From contig JAQSEB010000060.1 of assembly GCA_030063045.1 (NCBI GenBank), positions 620,001 through 684,000 of the forward strand: a stretch of DNA of 64,000 nucleotides. The letters run 5' to 3'. A program made the translations under genes and the position numbers. The notes beneath the pieces are model-generated. The model ran no database searches. It was not told the origin of the DNA and saw only the letters and a list, made by a program, of their open reading frames with translations. The DNA comes from Pratylenchus scribneri. Its lineage: Eukaryota; Nematoda; Chromadorea; Rhabditida; Pratylenchidae. This document shows, piece after piece, positions 22,685-33,639 of the stretch (the first letter of the stretch is position 1; each line of letters begins with the position of its first letter).

Positions 22685-24378
22685 ACATCCATCAACTTTC
22701 ACCCTTTTTTTTTTATAATCCCCTGAGGGCCTTGCTACAAAGCGGCGCCACTTCCTTGTCACTTCGGTTGTTTGCCAGCATGGGGCCTATGTGGAAAACC
22801 CCCCGGTGCGCACAGGCCAGAAATCCTTCCAAATAAGCACGGGGATGGTGGGGGAATGGGATACTGTAGTATTGAAATCGCGATATGATGGGAATGGGAA
22901 TTGGGAACAAATCAGAGTGGAAAGAATGAAATTGGTTCAATCCCAAATTTCTAATCGCAATTGTCCTTCTTATTCATATTTTTTCTGAATTTTGTTCAAT
23001 TAATTTGCTTTAATATGGTCTTTTCTCTTTTCCTCTCATCCAATCTCATTTTTCATCACTTCTTCCCTCAAATTTTGCAGAATCTTCCTTCATTCCTTAC
23101 AATTCAATCATAATTTTGGACATTGTTAATTAATTTGCCATTTTCCTTGTCCATCATTCACTTCGCCAATCTTCATGACACTTCCAATCATCGCATTGAA
23201 TTTGGAGAAAGGGTCATCATCATCAAATTTTTCTTTCGAAAATTTGGAACTTATTTATGGAACCTCATTAATCAAATCATTGTCATCAACATTCACTTTG
23301 GATTTGGATTATTCAATGGAAAATGGGTAAAAATGTTCACAAAACTGGGACTAGGAGATGAAAATTGAAAAAGGAGGGATGCCATAATTGTTAATTTTCC
23401 TAAGAGGCATTTTTCGGTCATCCATTCTTTTGTCAATTTTAGAAGGGAAAAATTTGGGAAAAAGGTTGCCGGGAGGGTCATCAATTTTCGCTTCAAAAAT
23501 TTGATAAATGTTGCGCTGACCATTGATGAAACAGTAGTGGGGTCATCGGTTCTTCATCGCCATCTTTGTCATCATCATCATCACATTTATGTCATCACAT
23601 CATCATCTCATCCTGATTCATCAATGTTCGGCAGCATTTGCCAAATTTTTGGGAAAAAGGAAATATTTTTCGCTCGCTGAGTAATTCGATGAAGTTCTTC
23701 AATCCTCACAATCAATCCTCATTCATCTTCCTCACTTGTGATCTTCGCAATTATTCCTCCCCTGACCCTGACGCTAGATACAACTCCCAATCCATGCCCA
23801 AAATTTCATTATCACGGTAATATATTACAAAATTTAATTATTCTTAAAATTATGTTAGAATATTGTAAATTATGAAAATATCACAAAGTTTAAATTATGA
23901 AAATTATTCTAAGATATGAAGCCAAAAATATAGGCAGAATTTGTCATTATGAAAATATATCGCAAAATATGCGAATTGTAAACATATGACTGAAATTAGA
24001 CTATTCTGAAAATAATAGGGAAATCTAGTAAATTTTTAAAATAATTCTGAAAATTTTTAAATTCTCAACATATCTTATCTTTTATATTTTAAAATTATTC
24101 TTAAAATATGATTCATTTTAATGTTGAAAATAAATATATTCTGAGCATATATTTGAAATTCTAGAAATTCCCACAATTATTTTTGAAATAGATATTTTTG
24201 TCAATGCTAGTATTGTGTACTATTTCTCTTAGACGATCAGAGATGGGCTCCGTTTATTTCCTCCTATTGTGTGCTTCTCATAAAATTTTTTTACCCTTCA
24301 GCCCATATAGTACCCAGATTTATAAGGTGAAGTCATGGCTGCTGCCCCTTTGGGGCATGCTTCCGGCGTATTAGCCGT
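22685..24378. other. 5' half of the minus-strand LTR element, no clear gene
   Basis: Sequence between the nested element and the GC-rich array. It is moderately AT-rich with short frames only. From about 23,820 it becomes rich in ATTCTGAAAATAT-like words that recur after the array (24,600-24,920), suggesting an unrelated AT-rich insert carrying the array in its middle. Confidence 0.4.
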
Positions 24379-24384
24379 TTGGGA

Positions 24385-24595
24385 TTGGACTCGCGCGAGG
24401 TCCTAAGACTCCCGAGTGCGCGGGATCTTGGGATTCTCGAGATCCTGGGACTCCCGAGTGCACGGGATCCTGGGATTCTCGAGTTCCCGGTGTGCGCGAG
24501 ATCCTGGGACTCCCGAGTGCGCGAGATCCTGGGACTCCCGAGTGCGCGGGATCCTGGGATTCTCGAGGTCCCGGGGTGCGCGAGAACTTATTTTG
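24385..24595. repeat. GC-rich tandem repeat
   Basis: About six imperfect copies of a 25-35-bp unit built from GACTCCCGAGTGCGCG, GATCCTGGGATTCTCGAG and related words. The GC content stands out sharply from its AT-rich surroundings. All plus frames are open by chance and I do not call them genes. Confidence 0.75.
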
Positions 24596-25062
24596 ACTAA
24601 CAATGAATAAAAATTTTGCTCAAAAATAATTTTTCATAATAGTCAGATTCTGAGCATATGCTGAAAATATGGATATTTTGAAAATTGTTTTTTCGTCCTT
24701 ATCTTGACACATATACTGAAAATAATGCTTAAAAATAATTTTCAGAACCTCTACATCTTAACATAATTCTGAGAATTTGAATATTCTAAAAATATATTTT
24801 CTGGCTGTATTTTCATCATATTGTCAAAATATGATCAATTTAATAATTTTTGAAAATTTCCGTATTCTAAAATAATTTAAGAATATGTTAAATTCTCAAA
24901 ATTATGCTCAAAATAAGGGTGTATCTGGATTTGGATTTACGATTTGCGATACGCATATTTTCGGCATATTTTCAGAATCCGCACCTATTTCCTTAGTCAG
25001 GGTCACTCATCGCTCCTCACTCGGACGATCCTCATTCGTTGATCCTCACCTCACACTTTGAT

Positions 25063-25079
25063 CCTCACTCGGGGCACCA
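25063..25079 (-). other. Primer-binding site of the minus-strand LTR element
   Basis: Minus-strand TGGTGCCCCGAGTGAGG directly follows the 5' LTR and starts with TGG, as expected for a tRNA-primed element. GATCCTCAC-type repeats continue next to it. Confidence 0.75.
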
Positions 25080-25434
25080 TTTTATCCCTTTGGTTTTAAA
25101 GAACCCCATTCCCAAAATAAAGTTGAAGCATAAAATTTATTTAGCAATTAAAAGCAGCATTTAAATAATATTACGGGAATGGGGAAGGGACAAGCCTAGA
25201 CCCTTCGGTCCCGGCCGAAGCCGTAACCGTTGGGGCAGTCAAAAAGCTGGGACTAAAACTAGGACATAAGAATGAATGAAAGCCATCCAAGTCTGGCCGG
25301 GAATGGCCGTTCCCGACTTGGGAGGCGGGGCCAAAATATTGAAATGGGGAATTGAAAGGGGGAGTCGGCCAAGGAAAATGGCCTGGGACAATCCAAAAGG
25401 GAATGGGGAAAAATCGAGGGTTTGATCCATAACA
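25080..25434 (-). repeat. 5' LTR of the minus-strand element
   Basis: Matches 14290-14644 over the full 355 bp by eye. The identity suggests a fairly recent insertion despite the decayed interior. Confidence 0.85.
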
Positions 25435-25737
25435 CAAAAAAATAATTTGTACGAATAAAAAGGAATTTTTTGTATGATAAAAAGTGAAAAGGATGTATTA
25501 AAAATGGAATTTGATAGCATATATTGGAAATGAAGCGTTGAAATTTAGCTGTATGATAATTGATAACGACGATTGACTTGCCAGAGGTGTGCCCATTACT
25601 GCCTATTGTTCAACATCCAACAATGCTTTTTTAATCCACACCCACACCTTTTGAGAAGAGGAATCCCCATAAAATGGTAAGAATGAATTATACTTAAAAA
25701 ATGGAAATTCCTAATGAAATTTTATAATCTTCTAATA

Positions 25738-25870
25738 AAGATAATGAAAACGGAAGGATGGAAGATATTAGCCGTCTTTACGGCAAAATGAAATTGAAAC
25801 AAAAGTGAATATTTGTGGATTATAATAATTAAATCTATTTAATTTTTGCCTTAAATAAATTCTAGATCAA
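25738..25870 (+). pseudogene. Fragment of a MATH-BTB terminal exon
   Basis: GATAATGAAAACGGAAGGAT and the bases after it align with the last exon of the plus-strand MATH-BTB gene (8380-8451) and about 60 bp of its 3' flank. There is an internal deletion, and no upstream exons are present. It is a third, non-functional trace of that gene. Confidence 0.6.
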
Positions 25871-26254
25871 TTTCAATTTTGTATTTTTGCATAAATTATA
25901 TTTAATGGAAAATTTTATTAAATTTATTTCACCCAAAAATCAAATAAATATTTAAAAAATTAACCAATTAAGCAAAGTGACAGTTTGCAATCTTCATCTA
26001 TTAGAGACCCCGCTAAATTGCTTCCATTCAAATATTAAATTATGTGTAAATTTATAATGATTATCTCCGATGGTCACAGAAATTGAATTTTGGGATTTCA
26101 AAAAATTAATTATTCAATTTTCATTTTTACTCATCAATCAAGCCATCTTTTATCATCCATCTGGGAACGGAAAAATATATAAAAATTCATTTTAATTCAA
26201 AAAATATTTATTTGCTCACAAAAGTGAAAAATGTCAATTATTATATCTTTATGC

Positions 26255-27086
26255 TAGGGTTGCTCAAAGTCGGTTTTAAACCGAGGTTTCCGGTTTTCGG
26301 TTTTCCCGGTTTTCCAATGTCGGTTTTTTCGGTTTCGGTTTGAAAAAATTCTCGGTTTTCGGTTCGGTTTTCCGGTTTTTCGGTTTTTTGAAAAATGGTC
26401 AAAAAATTTTTGAAAAAATTTAATTTTTCATAAAATTTCGCAAAAAATCAAAGAAAATTTATTCAAATATCACATATCCAATATTTTACTTCAATTTTTA
26501 GTTATTCTTCTAGGTTTGCTTCAACAAAAAAGACCCAAAAGAGAAAATATTTCAAAAAAGCCCAACAGAGAAAAATTTTAGCCTAAATAATTCACAAAAA
26601 GAAGAATTTCGAATAAAAATGGCCCCGCAGGGAGAAAAATTAGAAAAGAAAGGACCATAAATGAAATAATTTATATTAAAAATGCCCGTTTAAGAAAAAA
26701 ATTTCAGTTGAAAATGGTTTTGAATAAAAAAATAGACCAAAAATTTCTTGGAGGGTAAAATTAAAGGCAAAGATGGCCATAGAGTAAAAAATCAGACAAA
26801 AATAGACCCGAAAGGAAAAATATTAAGCTAAAAATGATCCAAAAGATAATATTTTAAGCCTAAAAATAGCCCGTTAGGGAAAATTTTTAATTAAAAATGG
26901 TCGAATAAGGTAAAATTTTAACAAAAAATTGTCCCTCAAGGTGAAAAATAAAAACCGAAAAACCGTCGGTTTGGACCCTCGGTTTTCGGTTTTCGCGGTT
27001 TTCGAACCTCGGTTTCGGTTTTTGGGCCAAAAAACCCGGTTTTCGGTTTCGGTTTCGGTTCGGTTAACCGACTTTGAGCAACCCTA
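26255..27086. mobile_element. Non-autonomous hAT-like element with CGGTTTTC repeats
   Basis: The 832-bp element starts TAGGGTTGCTCAAAGTCGG and ends with its reverse complement. It is flanked by the 8-bp duplication CTTTATGC at 26247-26254 and 27087-27094. The subterminal parts are dense in CGGTTTTCGG-type words and the centre is purine-rich without a transposase. It sits just downstream of the 183-aa gene. Confidence 0.85.
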
Positions 27087-27130
27087 CTTTATGCCAAAAA
27101 TATAGATCGAAAAATCATCAACTTTTTCCT

Positions 27131-28469
27131 TCACTTCTCTTCATTCTTCGATTGTTTGATAATGCGCATGCCTTTGGGCGGTTCCCTGCCAAATTTCTTG
27201 TATGCCTCACTGATTATGCCCTCCAGCTGTTCCTTGGTCAAAGTGGGCCGGTCCTCACCGGGTTTTGTGTGTTCGGCAAATTTTTGCTCCAAATGTTTTT
27301 GCATTTCCGCTGCAATTTTCTCACCGCCATTATCACCTTGGACCATCAATTTCGATTTCGACTGTTCCACTTTCGGCCCAATGGTGCCCTGCACTCCAAC
27401 GGTCACGTTGTAGATTTTGCCAGACTGAAGCACAGAAATGTTGTTTATAAGGAAATTTTATGGATTTATATTGTTTTCAATATTTTATTTGTGAATTTAA
27501 AATAGCTTGGAACCAACAAAAAACTTGTTTTCAAAAAATTTTTTTTGTTGATATTGATGAATTTTTATGTAAAAATTAGTCAATTTTTTACCGTCAATAT
27601 TTCGAAGATTTTTGAAAAATTTTTATAAATTTTTTTAATATTTTTTGGCAATTTTTAGATAAAAATTTTGAAAAATTGATTTTTTGGAAACGAATTTTAA
27701 AATTTATTTTTCGTAATGTTTAATTAATTTGAAATTTTTGTATTAAAATATTGGAAAGCAAACTAACGTGTGGGCGTGTCACCATGTATGTGTACGGTTT
27801 GGTCAAATTCTGTTGCCGATAAACCTCGTCCAGCAAATTGGCCACTGTTTCGACTGAGTTGTACTGGCTGTGTTCAAATTTGAATGATAATTATTGATTT
27901 TTAAATTAAATGAAGATTTGGTAATGAAAATTTAAGAAATTGTCAAGATTTTTTAATAAGTTTAAAAAATTTTAATTTCAAAAATTGAAAGTTAAAAAAT
28001 ATTTTAAGAATAATTTTATTCATCTCAATAAATTTTCTCTCAGTAGAGTTAAAATACAAATAACCTAAATAATATAAAATTTTTTGTTTGTTACTTCGAT
28101 AAAATAATGGATAATTTATTTTGTGTTCTTCCAATTAATTAAAATTGTTGTGAATTAAGTATTATCATATCATTTCAATGGGGTTTCTAATTTTTCCTTG
28201 TTTGTATTTTAGTATTTTTAGCCCATTCTTACTAATTTAGAATGGAAATGTCTTACCTCATTTGTGCCGAGTTCATTTGTCCAACAGCCATCACGAATTG
28301 GTTGAACACACATTCGGGGCCCTGAAAGCCGATGAAAAATTGATTGTCGCCGCCATCCTTCACCGGATTGAATTCGAACAGTACAGACTTTTGCATTACT
28401 GAATGAAATAGAAATCCAATTAAAGTGGGTAATTATTAGAAGGCAAAACTTACACTTTGTTTCGGCCAT
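27131..28469 (-). CDS. Conserved-looking 183-aa soluble protein of unknown function
   Basis: Four minus-strand exons: 28469-28454, 28398-28257, 27867-27768 and 27424-27131. They total 552 bases (183 aa and TGA) with consistent phases. The first exon encodes only MAETK plus one base. Then come KSVLFEFNPVKDGG, FFIGFQGPECVFNQFVMAVG and SVETVANLLDEVYRQQNL, a compact mixed alpha/beta composition with no signal peptide or membrane segment. The C-terminal third is charged (EKIAAEMQKHLEQKFAEH; LTKEQLEGIISEAYKKFG). I do not recognise the family. The regular codon pattern and four clean junctions support a real host gene. Confidence 0.72.
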
Positions 28470-28793
28470 TGTAAAATCTCGGATGTAGGTAGCAAAATTT
28501 AAAGGAATAAATATAAAAAAGTAAAGCCAAAAATATAAATCTCTAAAAGTTTAAAATCGAGGAAAATTTTATAAAAATCCAAAGGAAAAGCTATTAATTC
28601 TTATCAAATAATTAAGGCGCAAAAATGTAAAATAAATCAGTTGATAGACACACCATGAGATTAATAAATGAATATTTCTTTTGAAATTTGCCATTCGGTT
28701 GCAATTGATGTGGACTGTGGAATATGAGAAAATGAGAATGGGAATTATTATTATTTACAAATATTCTGTCGAAGATGAGAAGAAATTTGTGGT

Positions 28794-29229
28794 GTGTCGG
28801 GCGAAAGAAAAATGTGGAACGAATTTGAAGGGATGAATCAATTTGCTTTTAGCCCGTGGAAAAATGCCATTTTATTATTTGTCCCATTTCATCATTTTCT
28901 TTATTCTCCATTGTTTACTAGTCGTGTTGGAAATTTTTGCGGCCAAATGGACGGCTTTGTTCCATTGTTAATAAAAAAAATATTCAAATGCTTCTGTTTT
29001 TGCGCATTTTCTTGTGAAAAAATGGAAAACGTATTTTAACTTAATAATCATCATTATCATTTCCTATTAAATTATTTTATGGTAAATTTATCATTAATAT
29101 TATTTATAATTAAATATTAAACCGTTTTAAAGAATAAAAAATGTCGAATCAAATGTTATAGCATTTTTTATCAAGTATTATAAAAACAAATATAAATTTA
29201 ATTTGAAAAATTGTACTTTCTAAATATTT
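28794..29229. other. AT-rich intergenic stretch
   Basis: A short plus frame at 28794-29039 has no supporting signals. I see nothing further. Confidence 0.4.
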
Positions 29230-30141
29230 TCAATGATAAAAAACAAAGGCAGTTGGACTTACTTGAAAAATTTTAAAAAATTTGATTTCATGTTTTCTTA
29301 AAGCCTCGATATTTGTCTTTCTGGTTTGGACTTTGGATGCAGCTGAGACAGGGCTGCCAGAATACCCACCCACGGGGGGCATTTGCCCCCTTTTTTGGAT
29401 TTTGCCCCCTTTTTTGCCCCCCGAGCCGAGTTGCCCCCCAAATGCCCCCTTTTGATTTTTTGTTAAAATTTTCCCCAAATGGGTCATTTTTCTTCAAAAT
29501 TTTTCGCTGCGCGTTAATTTTTTGGTCAATTTTTCGCTGCGCGGCCATTTTTTGGTCTAATTTTTCGCTGCGCGGCCATTTTTTGGTCTAATTTTTCGCT
29601 GCGCGGCCATTTTTTGGTCTAATTTTTCGCTGCGCGGCCATTTTTTGGTCTAATTTTTCGCTGCGCGGCCATTTTTTGGTCTAATTTTTCGCTGCGCGGC
29701 CATTATTGGCAAAATTTTTCGCATTTTTGGCACTTTTTAAAAACTGCCCCCAAAAATGCCCCCTTTTTAGCGGAAATGCCCCCCAAATGCCCCCTTTTTT
29801 ATACCAAAATGCCCCCCAAAGTGAAAAACCATCTGGCAGCCCTGAGCTGAGAGCTGCTGGGCTCTGGACTTGATGACGACAGTGACGGACAACGAGGGCC
29901 ATTTCGCCACGTTTACCGCCAATACAGTAGCCACATCCAGATAGATCCATTTAAGTCTCGAGATGTGTTCCATCGCCGCCAGCAGGCTGGGTTGAAAGGG
30001 GCGGAGAAATGATTGGGGATTGGTGGTTGATTGGAAAATGGATGTGATAAATAGCTCGGGGATTTGAATAGGAATTGCACGGATAGAAAGTAAATGATAA
30101 ATGAGAAAAATGAAGATAATAGAGAGGACTCTTGGAGGCAT
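29230..30141 (-). pseudogene. Putative secreted-protein frame split by a hAT-like insertion
   Basis: From the ATG at 30141 the minus frame begins with a strong hydrophobic signal (RVLSIIFIFLIYHLLSIRAI) and continues for about 95 codons to the insertion at 29844. Beyond the element the same phase resumes after one target duplication and runs to a stop at 29230. The frame match across the insertion suggests the target was coding. No domain is recognised, and the longer start at 30219 only adds a Ser/Phe-rich leader. It may be a disrupted gene or chance. Confidence 0.4.
29349..29844. mobile_element. Non-autonomous hAT-like element with a 31-bp array
   Basis: Terminal CAGGGCTGCCAGA and its reverse complement TCTGGCAGCCCTG, flanked by the 8-bp duplication AGCTGAGA at 29341-29348 and 29845-29852. 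Runs of GCCCCCC lie near both ends. The centre (29,492-29,710) is an array of about seven 31-bp units containing CGCTGCGCGGCCATT. No transposase. Confidence 0.88.
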
Positions 30142-30219
30142 TGAAAACGTAAAAATGCTGGAACTGGAGAATTCGTGGAGGGGAAAAAGTTGATGTTGGA
30201 TGGACATTGATCTGAACAA

Positions 30220-31171
30220 AGGTCTACAAAATTGGTATATGGTTTGTAGGGTCTAAAACAGGTCCCTGATTTATTAGACGTCGATGAAACATTTGATCCA
30301 TTATGAAGATTTTCCGCACCATGGTTCTGATTCTGATCAAATTTAATTATTCATTAACTAGCAAAAATCGGCCATTATTAACTTGTCAAATTCTATTGTT
30401 TTGAAAATTGTATAAATTTCAATTTACTCTCAATTCCATATTATCAATAATATTATTTTATGTCTATTTTTATTAAAAATTTATGAAAGTACAATTCAAA
30501 TTAAAAGTAAATCCATCACAATGATCTCATCATCATCATTGTCAATCATGATGATTAAATATAAAATTTGAATTTTCATTCATTTATTGGGGGCAAAATT
30601 CCGTGGAGGATTTGAGAATTGCCCCATCAAAAATTTCCTCCATTGTTGATTTCATTCTCTTCCCCCTATTTTCCTTCCATCAAATGCAAATTGAATTCGT
30701 TTTTCCCCATGGCATAAATATGAAAGGCTTTATATTTTTTTTTTTGATTTATGAATACAAAATACATTCCCATATTAAATTCTTTTTATTTAACGAATTC
30801 GCCCTTTCAGTTTGGTCTACTACCTCATCCTTTAGCCTATTTAAGTAATGACCTAATTTCTGTAATTATTATTTTTTGTTTCCATTCCCACAATTTTAAT
30901 TTTCGAATTTTTAGCAAAAAAATTTGTTAATTAAATTCGTTATTATTTATATCTAAATAAAAATCCTTTAAAATAATCACTTTTGATTGAATTTTTTATA
31001 CTCACCAAAATTAAGAAGGATTAATTTTCTCTAAAACCAACAAAAAAAAAATTCAAAAATAAATTCAAATAATGTAAACAAAATTTTTCCATATTAAATT
31101 TAAAGATAATAAAAAATTGTCAGTTAAAAGAGTTTTTTTATTAAAATTGACTTCAAAAAATTCTGCTGAAA
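30220..31171. other. AT-rich intergenic stretch with a MITE fragment
   Basis: 30,220-30,290 (CAAAATTGGTATATGGTTTG and onward) is an end fragment of MITE family A. The rest is AT-rich with no supported gene. Confidence 0.5.
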
Positions 31172-32048
31172 ATGGATCAAAATGAAATTGGAATAATGGT
31201 CGAGGATGCACTGGATGAAACCAATTTCACTTTGATTTCATCCAAAGAAATGGGCTTGGAGGAAATGGCCGAAAAAATCCAAAAATTTGAGGTAAATTTC
31301 GAAAAAGATTTACAATTGAAATTTTTTAGGATAAGATGAATGGTGAACAAAATTCTTCTACAATGCAAATTGCCTTTCAAATGGGTGAAAAAGTTGGCAA
31401 ATTGGAGAATAAATTGGATGGAATATGGAAAGAAAATTTGGAATTGAAGGATGGAATGGCAAAAATGATGAAGGCATTGGATGAAATGAAGACGGCAAAC
31501 GATGGATTAAAGGAACAAATTGGCAAATTAGGTGAAGAAAATGCCGAAAAAAGCCGGGAAATTGAGAAAATAAAGAAGGAATTTGCTGAATTGAAAGCAG
31601 TGAAGGATGAAGAGAATGTCCAATCTGAGGATCAGAAATTGGGTTACATTTTTTTAAATAATTTTTTACAAATTTTAAAAAATATTTTACAGTTCAAGTT
31701 TGGGCCAATGGCAGTGATGGAAATGGAAACAAATGGAATGTCCAAGATTCTGGCCAAAAATTGGCATTCCGCGAAAATGCTCGCGTTGTGATTAATGTGG
31801 GCTCTTCTGAAAGTAATTTTATAAATAATTAAATTTATAATATAATATTGCATTCCATTCAAGTTTGGAATACAATTCGCGGGGAATGGCCAGTTCCAAA
31901 AATGAATTTGAATGGTAAAAGTCGATGCATTACTGGGGGTAAGGATGAAGATGGTGCTGAAGAAGAAGAGAAATTGAGGATGATTTTCTTCATCATCGTG
32001 TTCGATCCATTGGATTTAGATTGTAACTACGACAAAAGTCGATTTTGA
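31172..32048 (+). CDS. Coiled-coil protein with a small C-terminal globular domain
   Basis: Four exons: 31172-31291, 31330-31642, 31693-31812 and 31864-32048, phases consistent, about 245 aa. Residues 1-40 are acidic. Residues 55-140 form a heptad-rich coiled coil (MGEKVGKLENKLDGIWKENL; IEKIKKEFAELKAVKDEE). The C-terminal part has repeated Trp/Gly/Asn motifs (VWANGSDGNGNKWNVQD; RVVINVGSS; WNTIRGEWPVPKMNLNGK) and ends in an acidic stretch and FDPLDLDCNYDKSRF. This looks like a small beta-domain used as an oligomeric protein; I do not know the family. The terminal exon and its stop are repeated downstream in a 197-bp array. Confidence 0.65.
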
Positions 32049-32700
32049 GAGATTAAATAAGCAAATTTTGAGAATGTAACTGCGACAAAAGTAGTATAGA
32101 TTTCTAGAATAAATATTAATTGAGTTCATATTAGGGTAAGGATGAAGATGATGCAGAAGAAGAAGAGAAATTGAGGATGATTTTCTTCATCATCGTGTTC
32201 GATCCATTGGATTTAGATTGTAACTACGACAAAAGTCGATTTTGAGAGATTAAATAAGCAAATTTTGAGAATGTAACTGCGACAAAAGTAGTATAGATTT
32301 CTAGAATAAATATTAATTGAGTTCATATTAGGGTAAGGATGAAGATGATGCAGAAGAAGAAGAGAAATTGAGGATGATTTTCTTCATCATCGTGTTCGAT
32401 CCATTGGATTTAGATTGTAACTACGACAAAAGTCGATTTTGAGAGATTAAATAAGCAAATTTTGAGAATGTAACTGCGACAAAAGTAGTATAGATTTCTA
32501 GAATAAATATTAATTGAGTTCATATTAGGGTAAGGATGAAGATGATGCAGAAGAAGAAGAGAAATTGAGGATGATTTTCTTCATCATCGTGTTCGATCCA
32601 TTGGATTTAGATTGTAACTACGACAAAAGTCGATTTTGAGAGATTAAATAAGCAAATTTTGAGAATGTAACTGCGACAAAAGTAGTATAGATTTCTAGAT
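31937..32700 (+). repeat. 197-bp tandem array derived from the last exon
   Basis: Units start at about 31937, 32134, 32331 and 32528, spaced exactly 197 bp; the fourth is truncated. Each carries the acidic GAAGATGATGCAGAAGAAG segment, the FDPLDLDC coding part, the TGA and a CGACAAAAGT-rich tail. Copies 2-4 are preceded by TTCATATTAG, a possible splice acceptor. Confidence 0.85.
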
Positions 32701-33611
32701 AGATCTCATACCGCCCCTAACCATAACCCTAATCCCTAGCCCCTAACTAAGCTTAATCTCCCTTAATCCACGTATATCTCCCTATATCCGTCTTAATCCC
32801 GCGCAGTCTCCGTGCCTCTGTTACACTTCACTGACCTTCCAATGGCCTTCCAGGCCATTTCGCATCCATTTTGCGGGTTAATCCCCCTATATCCGGTATA
32901 TCCCGTGCACTCTCAGACAATTCCTAGACCTTCAAATGGCCCTCCGGATCATTCCTAATCTATTTCAGACATTAATCCCCCTTAATCCGACCATATCCAC
33001 CTTAATCCCCATATATCCGGCTTAATCCCTGGCACCCCTATTTGGCCCATTTTTACCTTTATTAATCCCATTTTATCCAAATTTCAATATTACAAACCAT
33101 TTCCTAATATTTACAATGGGAAAGACAAAAAATCCCGCTTAGTTGCAAAAAAAAAATAATTTTAGTTGCAAAATAAAAATATTTATTTGTTAGTTGCAAA
33201 AAAAATAAAATAAGTTGCAAAAAGAATATTATTTCATAATAAAATTGGGCGTCAAAACGCCATAATTATTTTAAATTATCATCATTCATCAAATATCCCA
33301 GATTTGCATTTTATTAATTGATTTTTTGCATTTGTTAGAAATAGGATGGCTGATCTCAAAATTTGCCTTTTTCATAAAAACAGATGGAAAAATAATATTT
33401 AGTCAAAAATAACTGCTGATATGGCCAAAGCAATTTTGAAAAAGTAAAAATTGATATTTTCAGAAGTCGATATTTCCATTTTTGGTACAAAAATGTTCGT
33501 CCACGCTAATTTTATCATATTTTAATATTTTGATTTCAACTTTTCTGATTATTTAGCATTCCATATGAGTTGTCAATTGTCATAAAAATATTTAAAAGTT
33601 TTTAATTCATT
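32701..33611. other. CCTTAATCC-rich spacer before the satellite
   Basis: 32,700-33,060 is full of CTTAATCCC, TATATCC and CCCTAACC words, a decayed tandem or low-complexity repeat. It is followed by four AGTTGCAAAAA boxes (33,137-33,225) and plain AT-rich sequence. No gene. Confidence 0.5.
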
Positions 33612-33639
33612 TTGTTCATGAAAAAATACTTTGGGAATG

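Larger units (their letters stand above)
14290..25434 (-). mobile_element. Decayed LTR retrotransposon, minus strand, with a nested element
   Basis: Two matching 355-bp LTRs (14290-14644 and 25080-25434) bound the element. The target duplication CAAAA lies at 14285-14289 and 25435-25439. Reading on the minus strand, the 5' LTR starts TGTTATGG at 25434. A primer-binding site follows at 25079-25063, and a polypurine tract at about 14657-14645 precedes the 3' LTR. Removing the nested BEL element leaves about 7.1 kb. Internal frames at 14870-17057 look like gag/protease remnants, but no reverse transcriptase or integrase core is recognisable. A PBS directly abutting the LTR and a 5-bp duplication fit gypsy or related LTR elements; the superfamily remains open. 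Confidence 0.8.

Noticed and set aside
24379..24610. Frames of 60-70 codons on both strands rich in Arg, Glu and Ser
   Set aside because: They come from the GC-rich tandem repeat and have no other gene signals.
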